NCBI GenBank assembly: GCA_020072905.1
Contig: JAIQGB010000391.1
Coordinates: 1 to 6,548 of the forward strand
Reading direction: 5' to 3'
DNA length: 6,548 nt
DNA from: Terriglobia bacterium
GTDB taxonomy: Bacteria; Acidobacteriota; Terriglobia; UBA7540
Shown here: piece after piece, positions 4,622 through 6,548 of the stretch
How positions within the stretch are numbered: the first letter of the stretch is position 1
Layout: every line of letters begins with the position of its first letter
Made by a program: the position numbers and the translations under genes
Notes under the pieces: model-generated
What the model was told of the DNA's origin: nothing
Seen by the model: only the letters and a program-made list of their open reading frames with translations
The model's database searches: none

Positions 4622-6548
4622 ATGCGAGCAGCAAAATCCTTCTTTTTATTCCCATTTCTTTTCGCTTTAGCAAGCTGCGGAGGTGGAGGTGGGGGAGGAG
4701 ATGTAGCCCCTCCGCCACCACTGACCATCAGCGTTAGCCCTTCGACCGCCACCTTGGGTGTTGGCGAAACCGTGCAATTCTTCGCGGATGTCAACCGCTC
4801 GAACGCTACCGAGGTCTGGTACGTGAACGACGTGCAGGGAGGGAATTCCGCAGTCGGCACGATTTCATCCAGCGGGCTTTATACAGCTCCTTCCAGTCAG
4901 CCGAATCCGAATACCGTGACGGTGAAAGCGGTCCCGGACGCGGATAAGACCAAGTCGGCAAGCGCTGCCGTCACTGTTGTGACGTTTGCCATTTCACCTC
5001 CTTCGCCGAGCGTTGAGGTCGGCCAGACGCAGCAGTTCACTACCACCCTCCCTGCCGCTCTCTGGCAGGTGAACGGCGTCAGCGGCGGGAACGCGATTGT
5101 GGGCACGATTTCGTCCTCCGGATTGTATACGGCACCCGCAAACGTTCCGCTCCCCGCCACGGTGGCAGTGACGACATACAGACATGGCAACCCGAACACG
5201 ACGGCCCAGGCGACGGTGACGATCACGCCCTCCTCGCAGGCAGGCGACTTCACGCTGACACCCGACTCTGCCACCGTGGCGGCGGGTGCCACCCAGCAAT
5301 TCACGGCTAGCGTGGCGGTAGACTGGGAAGTGATAGGAGCTGCAGCAACGGACGCCGGTACCTGGGGCACCATCTCGAGCAGCGGACTCTACACCGCGCC
5401 CGTGACTCCGCCTTGGACGGGGACCGTCACCATCAAGGCGACTTCGCAGGCCGATTCCAGCAAGACAGCGACAGCGACCGTCGCCGTCACCTTCTCAAAC
5501 CACAGCCTCCAGGGGGACTACGCCTTTCGGTACAGAACTGCCGAGACCTCAGGCGACCTCTTCGTGTTCGCAGTGGGCAGGTTTGCCGCCAACGGACAAG
5601 GGGCGATCTCAAATGGCCTGATGGATTCTGTGATGCTTGGCGGCACCGCCACGACGCCCATCACCGCAGCTCCGTTTACGGGAACGTACACCGTCGAGCC
5701 CGATGGCAGGGTTACGGCCTCGTTCAGCGTCCAGATCGGGGGCGCCACGCAAACCATGCCCCTGCGCTTCGTGTTGTTCGATAATCGCACGGCGCAGATG
5801 ATCAGCTTTGATGATACGAGTTGCGGCTGGGGAACGATCGAACAGCAGGACACGTCCTCGTTCGCAGGCGGCCTCGCCGGGACCTACGTCTTCATGTTTG
5901 ATGGGATCGAGTCGACGGACTTACACCCTTATGCCGCAGCCGGGATGTTCACCACCGACCCGGCAGGCACGCTCACGGGCACCCAGGACCTGAATTTCTA
6001 TGGCATCACGGTGGCGTCGGGCGTGCCGTTTGGTGGGACTTTCGATAACCCAGACGCCAGCAGCGGGCGGGGCAACCTCAACCTTGCGGTCCCCAACGGG
6101 TCCGGAGCCTTCGTTTACTACCAGTTGAGTGAGGATAGTTTCGTCTTCACCTCCATCGGGGGTTCTCAAGGGGGGTTGGTGGGGATTGCCGTGAGACGGG
6201 ATCCGGCCGCCACGTTCTCGAACGCCTCACTGAATGGCGGCGTGGGATTCTTTTCCCAGGGGTACGTCCCAGTCCAGGGGGAGCCGCAAAACACCACCAT
6301 GGTTCGTGCCGGGCGATTCGTGGCCAACGGTGGCGGGGCCAATTCCACAGGATGGGCTCACACGAACACGGACGGCACCGTCGTGGCTGGCGCAGGCCTG
6401 GGAGTACACTACACGATTGCAGCGGACGGCCGGGGAACGGCGTCGTTCGCCCTGCCAGCAGGCACCACCCACCTGGGCCTTTACATGATTTCAGACAACA
6501 ACGCGTTCTTCGTCTCCATGGAGGATTCCGACGTCTCCCCCGGACAGT
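4622..6548 (+). CDS. Large surface lipoprotein with three Ig-like repeats and Gly-rich beta modules (3' end outside window)
   Basis: The frame is open from ATG 4622 to the window end (642 codons visible). Residues 1-19 are a lipoprotein signal: MRAAK, then a Phe/Leu-rich core, then the lipobox LASC with Cys19 as lipidation site. Next come seven glycines (20-26) and a Pro-rich linker ending near 33. Residues 34-121, 122-208 and 209 to about 292 are three bacterial Ig-like (BIG2-like) domains, each with VGETVQF/VGQTQQF/AGATQQF near the start and an identical GTISSSGLYTAP (at 79, 161 and 249). From 296 follow beta-rich modules of about 120 residues (296-417, 418-536, 537 onward), each opening L-x-G-x-Y-x-F-like and carrying G-R/M-F, a Gly-rich turn and a GTYTV-like strand with DGR. 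The architecture indicates an exported, membrane-anchored, probably outer-membrane surface protein, possibly adhesive or structural. No enzyme motif is seen. Export by the Sec and Lol-type routes is inferred from the lipobox. Similar Ig-plus-module lipoproteins are common in Acidobacteriota. Confidence 0.9.
   Translation, partial: MRAAKSFFLFPFLFALASCGGGGGGGDVAPPPPLTISVSPSTATLGVGETVQFFADVNRSNATEVWYVNDVQGGNSAVGTISSSGLYTAPSSQPNPNTVTVKAVPDADKTKSASAAVTVVTFAISPPSPSVEVGQTQQFTTTLPAALWQVNGVSGGNAIVGTISSSGLYTAPANVPLPATVAVTTYRHGNPNTTAQATVTITPSSQAGDFTLTPDSATVAAGATQQFTASVAVDWEVIGAAATDAGTWGTISSSGLYTAPVTPPWTGTVTIKATSQADSSKTATATVAVTFSNHSLQGDYAFRYRTAETSGDLFVFAVGRFAANGQGAISNGLMDSVMLGGTATTPITAAPFTGTYTVEPDGRVTASFSVQIGGATQTMPLRFVLFDNRTAQMISFDDTSCGWGTIEQQDTSSFAGGLAGTYVFMFDGIESTDLHPYAAAGMFTTDPAGTLTGTQDLNFYGITVASGVPFGGTFDNPDASSGRGNLNLAVPNGSGAFVYYQLSEDSFVFTSIGGSQGGLVGIAVRRDPAATFSNASLNGGVGFFSQGYVPVQGEPQNTTMVRAGRFVANGGGANSTGWAHTNTDGTVVAGAGLGVHYTIAADGRGTASFALPAGTTHLGLYMISDNNAFFVSMEDSDVSPGQ
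4721..5497 (+). repeat. Three tandem Ig-like domain repeats inside the lipoprotein gene
   Basis: The units span about 4721-4984, 4985-5245 and 5246-5497 (88, 87 and about 84 codons). Each encodes a Ser/Pro start, a Gly-x-T-x-QF strand, a Trp-containing centre (VWYVN, LWQVN, DWEVI) and the same 12-residue block GTISSSGLYTAP, starting at 4856, 5102 and 5366. The protein block is identical three times although many codons differ at silent positions. This points to an old duplication held by selection, not recent DNA duplication. Confidence 0.85.
5507..6548 (+). repeat. Tandem modules of about 120 residues in the C-terminal part of the lipoprotein
   Basis: Module 1 begins at 5507 (LQGDYAF), module 2 at 5873 (LAGTYVF) and module 3 at 6230 (LNGGVGFF), giving periods of 122 and 119 codons. 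Shared marks are GRFAANGQG / GMFTTDPAG / GRFVANGGG about 20-35 residues in, then GTYTVEPDGR / GTFDNPDASSGRG / VHYTIAADGRG near the middle. The modules have diverged strongly in sequence, so they are recognisable only as protein. Module 3 is cut by the window end and more may follow. Confidence 0.7.

Noticed and set aside
4897..5373. Minus-strand open frame of 158 codons
   Set aside because: It is the antisense of the Ig-like repeat region of the lipoprotein gene; its Val/Ala/Thr-rich content follows from the complementary codons.
1..6548. CRISPR array, toxin-antitoxin pair or defence operon
   Set aside because: There are no regularly spaced short repeats, no overlapping small gene pair and no nuclease or helicase motifs in any frame examined.

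Overview
The window looks like a gene-sparse, accessory stretch of a high-GC Gram-negative chromosome, most likely from the Acidobacteriota (for example a Solibacter-like or Koribacter-like lineage). This placement is inference. It rests on three things: the style of the large lipoprotein (bacterial Ig-like repeats followed by repeated Gly-rich beta modules of about 120 residues), relics of a C-terminal tail typical of acidobacterial serine/threonine kinase-TPR proteins, and a REP-associated transposase tail of a common type. No rRNA or tRNA was found to confirm it.

Layout. 1-144 (+) is the open C-terminus of an unrecognised protein. 238-564 (-) is a small, very basic protein of 108 residues that converges on it. 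932-1262 (-) is the C-terminal half of a tyrosine recombinase, truncated and broken by one frameshift. 1263-2000 has no intact gene, but it holds one copy of a 61-base dispersed repeat and a decayed kinase-type tail. 2001-2789 (+) is an intact exported DUF4197 protein. 2801-4300 is again without an intact gene and holds a second kinase-type tail, the second 61-base repeat and a RAYT-type (Y1) transposase C-terminal relic ending at 4212. 4306-4533 may hold a frameshifted helix-turn-helix relic. 4622-6548 (+) is the start of a large surface lipoprotein that runs off the window.

How it fits together. Only the 108-residue protein, the DUF4197 protein and the lipoprotein look like functional genes. 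Each has its own well-spaced Shine-Dalgarno sequence and a long private upstream region, so no operon is visible. The rest reads as a graveyard of mobile and duplicated DNA: an integrase, a transposase, gene tails and scattered repeats. I do not see a convincing new multi-gene system. The points most worth a second look are the two related gene-tail relics and the 61-base repeats on either side of the DUF4197 gene, the foldable leader in front of the lipoprotein, and the modular architecture of the lipoprotein itself.
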